The notes under the pieces are model-generated. The model worked only from the letters and a program-made list of their open reading frames with translations, ran no database searches and was not told the DNA's origin. Below, one piece after another: positions 27,289-37,767 of a stretch of 64,000 nucleotides of DNA; position 1 is the first letter of the stretch, and each line of letters begins with the position of its first letter. Where the stretch lies: positions 21,494 through 85,493 of the forward strand of contig JABVXV010000190.1 of NCBI GenBank assembly GCA_013365325.1, given 5' to 3'. Made by a program: the position numbers and the translations under genes. This DNA is from Dipetalonema caudispina. Taxonomy: Eukaryota; Nematoda; Chromadorea; Rhabditida; Onchocercidae.

Positions 27289-28313
27289 CCGATTGTGCTT
27301 CTCCTAGTTTATTCGGTGCATTTTTTCTTCACATACGGATCGTATTTATAAACTGATCGGATTTGATTTAAAATATCCTGAACAAAAGACATGCATAAAC
27401 CTGTTGAATTCCGAGTTCAAAAGTGACAGATCCAATCATGCGTAAGCCATGAAGCTCATCATCATTAAACTAATTCGCATATATCTTTCAGGTAATCACA
27501 GAGATAAGGTCAATTTCATGTGCCTAGAAATGGTAAAGAATATGACTTTATATCATTTTATCGACCAAACTGATAACAATGGAAGTGCGCAATCACAAAT
27601 GACCGACATTAACTGTACAGATAAATAATATCAGCAACGAAATCTGCTTACATCAATAATCAAAACAAACAAATATAGACAAATATAGTAAATAAAATAA
27701 TAATGCATCATTAGTAATAATGCAACACAGGAAAATGTCGAATTCTACTTCCCAAATACTCGTAAAGCTGAACCGACTCGATCTCACGTAAATATTAATT
27801 TTCTGGTATTACTACTCATCGCTTTGAACTCCAAATATCAAAGACACGAAATTCCCATGGGATCCGTTAACTTCTAAAATTGATTCTTTTTACGATTTAC
27901 TGTTTTTTAATTGTACTGCAAACACACCATAAATATGAACCCAGACCGCAATCTTTCGGGAAAAAATCCAATAAAACACTTAAACCTGAATGCGAGAATG
28001 GTTGCAACAAGATTTGGAGAACCAGGAAAATGAATGAAAGCCAAAAAGCATCTTAATAATGCGAAATCAAAACAAAACAAATTTTTACAGCAAAAAAAAA
28101 TCTCTTATAGGTAGGCTACGTAATTCTCTAAAAAATGATGTATCAATTTCTGAGATTTTGCTGCGACTTTTTAGAATACTACAGCTTTTCGCACATTCAT
28201 TACACAGCAAGCGTTATATGTTTCCATTTAATCAGTGCAGTGGTTAGGCTATTCATAATATCCTGAATCCATTTGCATAAAGAAGCCTATTATGAGCTCA
28301 GCATTTGATTTAT
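27289..28313. other. Spacer between SGF29 and TAF1B-like gene
   Basis: About 1 kb between two genes on the same (minus) strand; it should hold SGF29 3' sequence and the TAF1B start region. No coding exon identified. No convincing trans-splice acceptor directly upstream of the TAF1B ATG was found. Confidence 0.5.
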
Positions 28314-28538
28314 TCATTTCTTTGTAGCACGACGTTTATATACTTTTGGCACTTTATGAGTGAGGACATAGCGTTGGGGAACTGGAAGAGGCGGTGAATA
28401 ACCCTGCGGGAAAGCTGAATCCTCGAACGCTACCAAATAATCATCGACTGCTGTAACTGGTAATTGATCGATTACTCCCTGAATAGGAAATGCTATCCTG
28501 TGAGACATAGAACAATGAAAATTTTCATTTTTTCGGTA

Positions 28539-28585
<47 letters not shown>

Positions 28586-30578
28586 TGGAAGTTTGCTATT
28601 TAAACAAAGCTAATAATTCGAAAGATCAGAATTCTAAATTTTGGTTATCACCATATCAATTTTGTCTTGCGTATAATAAACTAAATCTAATATAATTTAG
28701 TTTTTTCCTTTCAACGAACTTTCTCGCAGCTCTAATACTTCATTAATTACCTTATAAAAGCATGTTGTTTGAGGATAAAGTGCAAGTACGATAGCACCCA
28801 CAGGAAACAACGCATGGCTGTCACGCATAGGATCTGCTCGCCATCGCGGTAACGGAATCATACGACTTCTTCGAGCAATATATTTGGCTTTTTGTTCATC
28901 ATCAATATCTTTAACCTCATATTTCGAAGCTGCAAAGACACTGGTCACCTCAGCAAGCATCCATATTCCATCGATGAATGCAGCTACTTCCATACCAACC
29001 TAGAACTTTGTATTCCAGCAAACAGTCTCATTAGACTGATATTTAAAAGAAGTGGAATTAAAATCCTTTTATTGAAAAGAAAACTGAGTTTTGATTTGCA
29101 AAACGATACCTTCAAAGACATCGATACAGGTGCTGGAATGGCACCAACTAATGCGGGTGGATGAGTATCCGGAGGTCCAATCCAGAGCGGAGCAGTGCGT
29201 GCACTCTGAGACAACATTTGCATCAGCTCGCCACGACCTACCAAACTACCGCGTTGTAATTCATATCTCTTTTTGCGTAACTTCTCGATATCTTCCAAAA
29301 GTTTCCTAACGCAAGTGGCTTCCACCTCGCAGGCTTTTTTAGCTGAACAAAATATTCTATAAATTACCAACATCTTAATCATCAAGTAAACTAAAACAAT
29401 AGCGACTGAAGATCCCAGAAAAAAACTATTCAAACAAACATATATAGGGAAAAATAAATTAACAATATATTTACGTCTCTAACCTAGTTTGAGAAAACTC
29501 ATATAATGAATAAATTTCTACAAACTCCTCCGGAAAAATATAACTCTAAACTTCAACACAACAAAAAAATCTTTCATTAACCATTGGTCAATGAATACAG
29601 TGCAGAAATATCAAAAAAACTCTATGCCTTTTACGATCTTTGTTAATTAAAATTACTTCCAGAAAAATTTAAAAAACAGAAAACCCAGAATTCAAATTTT
29701 GGAATTTCGGGAAATAATTCTCGAAATTCGCTAATGCGGAATTCGTTTAACAAATATATCCATAAATAATGGATAAAATCTAATACCATTTTCATATAGA
29801 TTTAATACTCGGCCTCGGAGAGGACCATTCAATTTGCATCCAATACTGAGCTTATTCTTATCAACTAATTCTTGCAGAGAGGACAATGATTCATTAACTT
29901 TCTTCTTCAGCGGAATTACTGATTTCATCTGTAAGTATCAAAACGTTTTAAAAAGAATCAGAACAAAACAATGGATGTTTCCTTCTAAAACTATGATTCA
30001 AAAGTGAGATATTTAAAAGTCATTTTGGAAAATCCGAAATCCTTTTATTATTAGGAAATGAACTGAATTTTGATATAGAAAGCCAATAAACTTAAATTTT
30101 TTCATCCAGAAATTCACGGTTTATAACTTATTGTCACTAGAGTTGCTAATCTGGACAATGCTAACAGGCCCAAATGATCCATTCCATCAAAGAATCACCA
30201 AAACTATCCCGACTATCTGGTGCAAACCACCAATCTCGATAATGAAAATGAGTGAACATGGGTTTTCTAGAGGAAACGTTACACACTGTCATCATTTAAT
30301 CCAAGCTTCGGCGTTGTTAGATTGCTTTAATTGATCAGAAAAATGAACACCGTGGAGCGTTTCCTTGCTTACTTTGAAATTTTAGGCATAAATTTCATCA
30401 GATTTAACGTCATTTAGTTTTGCTATCACCCTCAAGATGTTCACGTTGAATCTCAAAAAAGATTATTTTGATCAGGGGAATCTTGAGATACCTTTTTGTG
30501 GATATCTTGCAATGCGATTTGTAACTTTTGTTCATCTTTATCCAGCTCACTGTTACGACGCCGCTTACTCCGACGCAT
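28314..30578 (-). CDS. SGF29: SAGA-associated factor 29, tandem Tudor protein
   Basis: Chromatin reader of the SAGA and ATAC acetyltransferase complexes; its tandem Tudor domain binds H3K4me2/3 in the nucleus. Five exons in transcription order: 30492-30578, 29787-29928, 29110-29342, 28751-28999, 28314-28478. Total 876 nt, 291 residues, against 293 in human. The N-terminus is basic (RRSKRRR) followed by heptad-like helical segments to about residue 120 (ESLSSLQELVDKNK, VRKLLEDIEKLRKKRYELQ). A conserved linker reads APLWIGPPDTHPP ALVGAIPAP. The Tudor pair carries WMLAEVTS, KYEVKDIDDE, RRSRMIPLP, VLALYPQTTCFYK (aromatic pocket tyrosines) and DDYLVAFEDSAFPQGYSPP, with QRYV near the end. The acceptor at 28478 is used rather than one further upstream because only it continues the frame. 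The start codon lies 8 bases after the MZT1 stop. Confidence 0.94.
28545..28581. repeat. (TA)n microsatellite in SGF29 intron
   Basis: Uninterrupted TA dinucleotides of about 36 bases within the last SGF29 intron. Confidence 0.95.
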
Positions 30579-30586
30579 CCCTTTGC

Positions 30587-31106
30587 TTAATTGTTTTCCT
30601 TTTTAGGTCTCTAAAATTTGATCAAAATTATAAAATATTAAAGCAACTCAATTAAATGATATAAATTATTGTTTGATGAGTTTTTGGAAATATTTTAACA
30701 TACATTTGTTCATTTGTATTCTCATATTCGATTAGTATAGCGGAAAAAAAAGGAAGAAATACTGAACCTTTCCAGAATAACGAGTTATAGCGTCAACGAG
30801 ACTTCGATGTGAAACACCTTTCTGCAGCAATCCCACGCAAATCGACAATTGGGATGATGTCAAAGGAACATGAAGTAAAATGGCTAAGCTTTCGATCACT
30901 GAAAACTGGTGGTCAATTTTGCTTTGGGAAAGATTACGTCTCAAATTTTCACTTTCTCAGAGCAAGCTTTAACAAGAGAAACACGAAACATAGGAACAAG
31001 CAATATAAATGCACTTTTATGAAACTTTACGAATGAACGACTTACATTCAGTTGTTTCCTCCGACAATTGAATGTTCTCTTTTAAGCCAGATTGCTGGAA
31101 ACTCAT
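30587..31106 (-). CDS. MZT1: Mitotic-spindle organizing protein 1 (MOZART1)
   Basis: Small adaptor of the gamma-tubulin ring complex that helps recruit and activate it at centrosomes and other microtubule-organising centres. Three exons in transcription order: 31046-31106, 30768-30898, 30587-30610, joining in phase to 71 residues (human has 82). The core LIESLAILLHVPLTSSQLSICV followed by GLLQKGVSHRSLVDAI matches the family helix pattern ...ILNTGL..ETLSICV.LCEQGI.PEAL..VI in spacing. The first exon supplies MSFQQSGLKENIQLSEETTE, an acidic unconserved lead. The last exon supplies only RPKKENN before TAA; without that splice the frame would run on into YFFLFF and stop, which looks like intron. 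An acceptor (TTTTTTTCAAG) sits 11 bases before the ATG. Too small for certainty without a search, but the LSICV core is characteristic. Confidence 0.84.
30611..30612 (-). promoter_or_regulatory. Acceptor shared by MZT1 exon 3 and SGF29
   Basis: AAATTTTAG ends here on the minus strand. It is the only good acceptor for the last MZT1 exon and also the only acceptor upstream of the SGF29 ATG, which lies 32 bases further on. Confidence 0.6.
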
Positions 31107-31117
31107 GAAAACCAATC

Positions 31118-31119
31118 CT
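31118..31119 (-). promoter_or_regulatory. Putative trans-splice acceptor of MZT1
   Basis: TTTTTTTCAAG ends 11 bases before the MZT1 start codon on the minus strand. Position-based inference. Confidence 0.45.
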
Positions 31120-31706
31120 TGAAAAAAATCCTTTAGTTTAAAAGTAGAAACGCACAATATTTTATGCAATAAATCGAAATATTTTCCCAGATTTTTCTTT
31201 TTTTGCAATTTATTATCATTCCAAAGTCGAATAAAAAATCATCGCCAACAAGGTCGGAATTCAATTCAACACAGGCAAAACCCTGCAGTTTTATGACTGA
31301 TGAATCAATCTTTATTACTTTTAGCAGAGCTTAAACAATGCCCATATTTTATAAGCCAATCGAATGTATTCCCTAAGCTAATTCGTAAATAGTTATTTTG
31401 TTCTCATTCAATTTATTAAAGTATTTTAATAATTCTAGTAGAGGCAAAAATTACTATCAAATAACTGAACAGATATTCCGTACGATGGCAAGAACCAATG
31501 TCGCCCTGAAGATCAACTGGTAATAAACTTAAAAATTTATTCAAATTTATACGAATGACTGCGTGAACACAATTTTTAACCTGCTTGAAAGTAGCTGTCG
31601 TGCAAAAGTAAATACAAAAAACATGGAATTAATGAATCTCAGAGAATTTCGATGACATAAAAATGCGACAAATTAATGATTTCGTATACTACAAATTGCT
31701 TATGTA

Positions 31707-31922
31707 TTATTTAAGTTCTTTAAACTTTCCTTCATTCTTTAGCATTTTTCCCGTTAGGTTTAACATAACACGAGTCAGCAGTGTTTTGGAAAATCTCTCA
31801 TAAAAATGCCAAGACATATGCTTTTTAAAATTTTTAATTTTCCGGTTAAAATCTATAAGTAGGTAATCCAGTGTGATAAGAGACGCTTTCGGCATGGTAA
31901 TGACAGGTTCGGATCGCCCCAA
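31707..31922 (-). CDS. Possible small basic protein or exon, unrecognised
   Basis: A minus-strand frame with an internal ATG (about 31892) encodes some 61 lysine-rich, helix-compatible residues ending in GKFKELK and TAA. It lies between TSEN54 and MZT1 on the same strand. A second frame starting just upstream (ATG near 31938, after an acceptor-like AATCAG) reads MFEFLSWGDPNLSLPCRKR, which also looks protein-like but runs into a stop. The overlap of two plausible frames could mean a frameshifted relic, an unseen intron, or chance. I do not recognise either product. Confidence 0.22.
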   Translation of the reverse strand: MGRSEPVITMPKASLITLDYLLIDFNRKIKNFKKHMSWHFYERFSKTLLTRVMLNLTGKMLKNEGKFKELK

Positions 31923-32288
31923 GATAAAAACTCAAACATTCTTCTGATTCAAAGTGGCCGGATGATCGAGAAATGTCAGATGCGTAGATGATTACCTATG
32001 AATTTGAAGTAAGTCAACCAGGTAATGAGAGGATTGAATGGAATTACTTTAATGACAAAGTTTTGCGAGATTATAATCCCGGAAAAACAACAAAACGAAG
32101 GAAATATATAATATTAACTGTATACTAGTATCAACAAATCTAATTAGTGTTTGAATCTTAGAGAACGGTTTGACAATCGACGAAGCACATCTATCTCATT
32201 GACAAAGTCCACTTGCAGTCAGTAAAAGCTAAAAACAAAATGACCCTTATTACTCTCTCATCTTTTGATCGAAAATGATTTGTTCTAC

Positions 32289-33254
32289 TTACAGGTAAAC
32301 TGCTTGGTGGTCGATATTATAAAATACAACGGCAGCTTGTTGAACAACAGCTATTAGCAACCTCCCGCCAAGAATCTTTGAACTTAACCAATGTAAATCA
32401 GAAATGGATGGAAATGGGAAATGACTGTTTATAACCAACAATCGGTATATTGGTTTTGGTGAAAGGCTACGACAGAAAGTACCATCTCCCGCATATATAT
32501 CATAATCAATAGGTAAGTGAATTGAATCTGAGACATTCTTTACAGGATTCGGTTTCAGTATCTTTGCTCGCTCCTTACGATAATCTGACCAGGTAAGGAC
32601 GCGATTAGAGAACTGATCGAATCTTGGCCAGTAACGAGGCCTTAGGAATTCTTTAAAATTCCTTTCAGTTTCGCCATGCTTATTCCAATCAACAGATTCG
32701 ATATTTGACGTAGGGAAATGTTCCGATATACCAAATACTTCCATTAATTTTGGATTACGGCGAAAATTGCTCATTGTGAGTTTCAGCGATTTGACAGTAG
32801 GGAACTGATCCAGGAGATTAACAGGAAAGAGAAACTTCGGAGCATGCTCCCGACATTTACTATTCCCGTCGTCTACAGAGATTCCGAAAGCATTGTAAGG
32901 CGCGATGACATAGCCGGCACGTTTCAAGTATGAATAAACGAAAAATTTTTCTGGTGTGATTAGAAATGTCCCGAGCAATCGATAGCATTCTTGTACAGAC
33001 AATTGCATTCCACGATGAAGAACAACAGCCAAGCCAGTTTCGACCATCCAAACCACTTCTTCTACGAAAAAGTAATGACCATCTCTCCGTCTGATGCCCA
33101 TCTTCATTTCACAAGCATTTCGTAGTTGAAGCGCTTTGAAAACCTTATCTTCAGCGTTATATTCGATCAACGTTAGCTTTTGACTGCTTCGTGCACTGTC
33201 CGGTACATACTTCAAATAAGACTTCACCGTGTTAGGTCTTGCTTTATAATCCAT
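32289..33254 (-). CDS. TSEN54: tRNA-splicing endonuclease subunit Sen54
   Basis: Structural subunit of the nuclear tRNA-splicing endonuclease (Sen2-Sen34-Sen15-Sen54) that cuts introns from pre-tRNA. One long open exon gives 321 residues from the ATG at 33254, which directly follows an acceptor (GTTGCAG). The family's N-terminal domain is recognisable: LIEYNAEDKVFKALQLRN, MGIRRRDGHYFFVEEVVWMVE (the usual LxPEEALYLLE position), then LSVQECYRLL and VYSYLKRAGYVI. The C-terminal domain shows PIDYDIYAGDGTF, YRLLVINSHFPFPSISDLHWL and LLIAVVQQAAVVFYNI, the Sen54 ending. An extra first exon at 33457-33516 (20 residues, phase 0, donor AAG|GTGATG) is possible. At the 3' end the stop overlaps a perfect donor (CT|GTAAGT); splicing to 32219-32228 would change only the last residues. 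Shorter than human TSEN54 (526), which has a long variable insert. Confidence 0.88.
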   Translation of the reverse strand: MDYKARPNTVKSYLKYVPDSARSSQKLTLIEYNAEDKVFKALQLRNACEMKMGIRRRDGHYFFVEEVVWMVETGLAVVLHRGMQLSVQECYRLLGTFLITPEKFFVYSYLKRAGYVIAPYNAFGISVDDGNSKCREHAPKFLFPVNLLDQFPTVKSLKLTMSNFRRNPKLMEVFGISEHFPTSNIESVDWNKHGETERNFKEFLRPRYWPRFDQFSNRVLTWSDYRKERAKILKPNPVKNVSDSIHLPIDYDIYAGDGTFCRSLSPKPIYRLLVINSHFPFPSISDLHWLSSKILGGRLLIAVVQQAAVVFYNIDHQAVYL

Positions 33255-33516
33255 CTGCAACCACTATAATACATAGAAATTTTGGCAAAAAGGTCTCGAA
33301 CACTTTCCAATATGTTCTAACTTCTTTAGTCTGCTTGTTATATATGATTACTCATCTAGCGTAGAATATGCTAATATCTTAGAATAGCCTCAACACACTA
33401 TGTTGAAAAATAATCGACAGGGTACACTCAAAGGGTGGTACATCGCTCTTCATCACCTTGACAGTCGACATCATCAATGAATTTGATTGGCTTAATTTAT
33501 TATCTTCAATATCCAT

Positions 33517-34763
33517 AATACTATATGGTAAACAAATAATATATGAATTGTTCGATACTTCAGTCAAACTGATAATATTAGCAAATTCCAATATTGAAAT
33601 GCAAGAATTTCGAAGTTCAAAAATATTGTACATTCCAAAATTCCAAAAAAATCCAGAAATTCGGTGTAATTTTCTTGCTACTGGTGGCGTAAATATGGCC
33701 TAGTATCAGTTGCTCTAATGGAGGTCCAAGATATGTACCGTCCAGTTTTCTGTTTCAGTCTATCCTTCATTTGGCTATCAATAAATAAGTTCTAAAATGT
33801 TTCAAATATCTAGATCAAAACTTGAGAAAATGTAAATTTGATAAAAAAGGCTAATTACAAACTTCAAATTTTCAATATTGATATCATTTGTAAATTCTTC
33901 CTCTCAGTTTATATTTGATTCAATTGATTTTATTCTATTCCAACCAATTCCTGAAGCAATCATTTAAATAAAAAGAGGGAGAACATAGTGAAATGTCATA
34001 GATGATTGATCTAAAACATTTCTGATGATAACAAACTGAAATATCTTCTTTTTTTTTCACATCCTACTTTTTGCATATATTACAACAATTATTAGCCGTC
34101 GTTCTTTAGATATTTTCTCAATCACATCTTCTCTTGTTGTTCCGCGTCTCTGTTATAAAAACAAAAGAAAAAAAAAGAAAATTCAATCGTCACTGTGATG
34201 ATTAATCTCTAAAACCATAAAACTATCTCAAAGTTTCTAACAAATGTTTCTAGTTAGCACTCTTCACATATTGGTTTACGATTTGAATACCTCAAAAAAC
34301 TCCAAAATTACTTATTATAAATTCCCTGCCCCCACTAATAAATCACCCAGAATCACTCCAGCACTTCCCAAACTCCCAATTCCCGCTCCTACCCTTCACG
34401 TCAGGTTTGACCTTTGTGAATTTTGAAATGGTTTGAAGATGGATCACTTAGAAGGAATACTGTGAAAAAAAAAGGTTTCAAAAATTGAGAAGCATACTTT
34501 CATGAGATTCTATCATACATTCTCGTAATTCTAAATGTATCCTTTATTTAACATCTAATTATAATTTATATTAAAATAATACCTCGAAATATTTGCTTTT
34601 TTTTGTGTAAAAATTTATGCAAATTACCTGAGAAATATTACTTGAAAAATGCTCTCATTTATAAATGAAATAATTATTGGGAAATTTATTTCTATCCAAT
34701 GTTAACTAACTGATTGTATCATTCTCTACTACTAATTCCTTTACCCTTTTTTCTTTTTCCGTA
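33517..34763. other. Intergenic region between divergent genes
   Basis: Between TSEN54 (-) and the arginine-rich gene (+). Some open frames near 33380-33700 on both strands overlap a possible TSEN54 first exon; nothing else with splice structure. A C-rich patch lies at 34320-34400. Confidence 0.45.
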
Positions 34764-34765
34764 GG
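34764..34765 (+). promoter_or_regulatory. Putative trans-splice acceptor
   Basis: TTTTTCCGTAG ends at 34764, 29 bases before the ATG at 34794, with no coding exon visible upstream. Confidence 0.4.
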
Positions 34766-34793
34766 CTACACGAAAAGTGTAGTAAATTATAAC

Positions 34794-35069
34794 ATGACGG
34801 ATGAAGATGTCTTTTATGTCGGAAATTTAATCCTTAATGGTACAGGCGATGGACAATCGCCACAAATTTTAAGCTTAATACCAATGGTAATAATATAATT
34901 AAATTTACCGCCAAGTAATAATATAAAATGAAATTAAGAAGGATTTCTTAAATTAAATCTTATCGATCAAATTTTTTTTTTCTTCTCAACTACTTTGATT
35001 GTCTATTTCGATATAATGTTTTCTATTTTCAACCTCTCGATCAGCGTATATTTTCATTTGAAATGTCCA

Positions 35070-35106
<37 letters not shown>

Positions 35107-35785
35107 TTTGTTTCCTCTCATATAAAAAATAAATCACTTACATTAGTTTATTATTTACTTCAGTTGAAAATTCTACCTTTTCAAATTTTAATTTTAGGGC
35201 CTTTTTTAGCCTCGAAGAATAATAGCACCTAATTATGCGCGTATGCAAGTTAGACGAGTTGAAATTGTGCGAAATTTCGTTGCTCAACAAATTGAAGCAA
35301 TCCCAGAAAATATAACTGCTCGAAGACTAATACAATTACACGGGAATGAAAATGAACGTGATGATCATTCACAACGTGTTGAACAACAACATCGTAGTCG
35401 AAGTGGTCAACGAATACGTCGAGCTGAAGAAGATTTGAGAAGAAGAATAGCTGATGCTATTAGAAGAAGAAGAAATTCAATTGCAGGTTCTAGAATAGGA
35501 TTCAGAAGATCTATGCTCAGAGTTAGGGTTAGGTCACTCTCACCAACTTCAGCCGTTCTGCAAACTGCAACTGTATCTCAACATCGTATTATAGATGAAA
35601 ATAGTGATGAAGAGTTAAGGTATTGGTTGTGCAAATTTGAATTTATATTTGAACTTATATAATTATTTACATATGCTGGAAGTTTTGAAATTGAAAATTT
35701 CATTGGACAATATCGTACTGTTGCAATATCATTTTATGTTTTCAGTTGTTATAAAATTCATAATGAAATATTTTTCAGGGAATGA
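34794..35785 (+). CDS. Arginine-rich protein of unknown function
   Basis: Not recognised. Exon 1 (34794-34886) encodes 31 residues, acidic at the start (MTDEDVFYVGNL). Exon 2 (35210-35619) starts in phase after TTTTTTAG and encodes a strongly basic segment: PRRIIAPNYARMQVRRVEIV, then HSQRVEQQHRSRSGQRIRR and AEEDLRRRIADAIRRRRNS, followed by RSLSPTSA and an acidic tail ENSDEEL. With donor GTATTG at 35620 and acceptor at 35778 the protein ends R-E-stop at 35785, about 168 residues. A competing donor (GTGATG at 35604) would instead open 31 more residues ending at 35870. Composition suggests a nuclear, nucleic-acid-binding, disordered protein with a short helical Arg/Glu stretch; that is inference from composition only. 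Transcripts would settle which 3' end is used. Confidence 0.52.
35072..35107. repeat. (TC)n microsatellite in intron
   Basis: TC dinucleotides with one interruption, inside the intron of the arginine-rich gene, far upstream of the acceptor. Confidence 0.9.
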
Positions 35786-36331
35786 GAAAGATATTTTTAA
35801 TAGCAAAGCATCAGCAAATATTGGCACAATAAGAGTTAACGAAGAATTTGGGCACTTTATTGCCGAATAAATTATTTTACAACCGAATTTGAACCTTCAT
35901 CATTTGAATATTTATTTCCATTCTATTTTCATACTGTGAGCAAAGTAAGTATGACAATTAAATAAAGTAATAAAATAAATGAACTAATTCGTATGATTAT
36001 TGCAGAAGTAAATTTAAATTTACAAAATCGAAATTGACACAAAAATCATATGGCACAAATGTATAAGATGCAAACAGTTTAATTCTTGAAGAAATGAAAT
36101 GAAATGGAAAATTAAACTGTCGTCAACTTCCTCGTTTTGCATGGAATGTCTATTTCCGGATATCCTCTCCATTTAACATTGAATTTAAATATTTACATGT
36201 TCTCATTCATTCCCACTTAATTTGCATAAGCAAATTTCTTTTGTTAATTGAATTTTGTGCAAGAAAAATATTTCAAATTCCAATATTAGCTATATAAGAA
36301 CTGTAAAAGATAAGATGGGTCATTTGGTTCA

Positions 36332-36333
36332 GT
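36332..36333 (+). promoter_or_regulatory. Putative trans-splice acceptor of the PDZ gene
   Basis: TTTGGTTCAG ends here, 48 bases upstream of the chosen ATG at 36380. Confidence 0.4.
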
Positions 36334-36379
36334 TGTGAGTTACCGGAAGCAGTTCGTCTTTCCGGTAGCTATTGATTTA

Positions 36380-37767
36380 ATGGCGAAGGAAATATCGGTT
36401 GCAATACCGATGGAAGAAGGTGATCCGCTCGGAGCAGTTCCCAATGATAAGCTTATTATTGTTAAGGTTCAACCGGGAACGCTTGCAGAGGGAAATCTTA
36501 AGGTTCTTTTAAATGTTTATTTATACCCCTCACAAAAATTGACTCACAAATAGTACTAATATTATTCTATGGTATTTCATTTCAGATTGGTGATCAAGTG
36601 CTGAAACTAAACAATACCGTTGTTCAAGATTGCGATCATTTCTTTCAGTTACTTCGTTTTGCACCACCATGTGCTACCATAACGTTGGTAAGAGATGAAA
36701 AAAAGGCAGCTGAACTTGAAGCCAAAGTTCTCATACCTCCTGATCGGGCTAAATTAATCACGCGTCGTGATGGATATATGTATTTCGTATGTTATTATGA
36801 TTATCCTAATGATTGTATTTTAACAAACAAATTTTAACGGTATAGAAACTATAAAAGCTTATAGAATTTACTTTTCTGAAAGTAGTTGAAAAAAAAAGAA
36901 AAAAAAAACAGTATTAATAATAATGAAGAATTAAGGACTTTAAAATGGAACAAAATATTACATGAAAATTCAAGAAATTTAAACCATACAGGTTGGTGAT
37001 TTTGAAGGTGGCTCGACTTGAGTGGAAACCTGGTGGTCCGAGACTTGGTCTCGGCATCAAACACTACCAAAACCGTGTGCTGGTATCTCGATGCGATCCG
37101 GGTTCGTTGGCATCGCAACAGTTGCAGGTTGGAGATCATCTGATCGATATCGACGGTCATCCGGTCACTGATAAAGATGTATGTCGTGAGCTTCTTTTGA
37201 AGAGTCTCCAGGCAAATCGTTTCGTTACGACCGTTGTAGAACGCCCGGAAACAATGGAAGCCAGACATTGGGTACAAAGTGCACTTGCGGCTTCAGCCGC
37301 TCAAGCTCCATCAGTTGCGATGAACAGCGATGTACGCGCTATTGCAGCCCGAGAACGACAAAAATTGCAAAAAGCCATTGCGGTGGGTGTATCATTACTA
37401 GAAAAAAAAAAGTTTTTTTAAGAATTCCCTATTTCTCCACACGTGAATATGTTGTAGAAAATAAAGTGCCATATCCGCTAAAATTACCTTTGACAGTTGT
37501 TGAAAACAAAATGATGAATTTCGTTGGAAAAAAAGCGCTAGAATATTTTGTAATTTTTCAAGAAGATTTTCGGAATATATGTATATTGAAGTTAGAAAAT
37601 TTTAATAAAAAGAAATTTAGCAGAAAAATTTGTTTCAGCCAAAGAAAAGTTGTTTACGAAAAAACAATTCAATGGCAAAACGAGTGAATATCGATGAAGG
37701 TAAAGCAGTGGAATTCGTAATTGCCAGCGATAACGAAGGCAAAAGTCTTCGTCATGTTCGCAAATAA
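36380..37767 (+). CDS. Two-PDZ-domain protein with PP1-docking-like tail
   Basis: Scaffold-type protein. Four exons, 36380-36502, 36586-36786, 37008-37382 and 37639-37767, all phase 0, give 275 residues. PDZ 1 spans about residues 3-80 ([30 protein letters not shown]). PDZ 2 spans about 110-190 and has the carboxylate-binding loop GPRLGLGI followed by [20 protein letters not shown] and [12 protein letters not shown]. Acceptor choice at 37008 (TTTTGAAG) is forced by phase; a nearer-consensus CAG at 36991 would break the frame. The last exon carries KSCLRK and then KAVEF, resembling the SILK and RVxF elements of protein phosphatase 1 partners, in the usual order. Nematodes have many small multi-PDZ proteins of the MPZ/C45G9.7 type; I place this one there only loosely. 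Upstream in-frame codons before the ATG exist but lack an ATG. Confidence 0.84.

Noticed and set aside
32860..33051. Second minus-strand frame inside TSEN54
   Set aside because: Alternative-frame shadow of the TSEN54 exon.
36849..37277. Minus-strand 142-codon frame over the second PDZ domain
   Set aside because: Antisense shadow of PDZ exon 3, which matches the PDZ fold on the plus strand.
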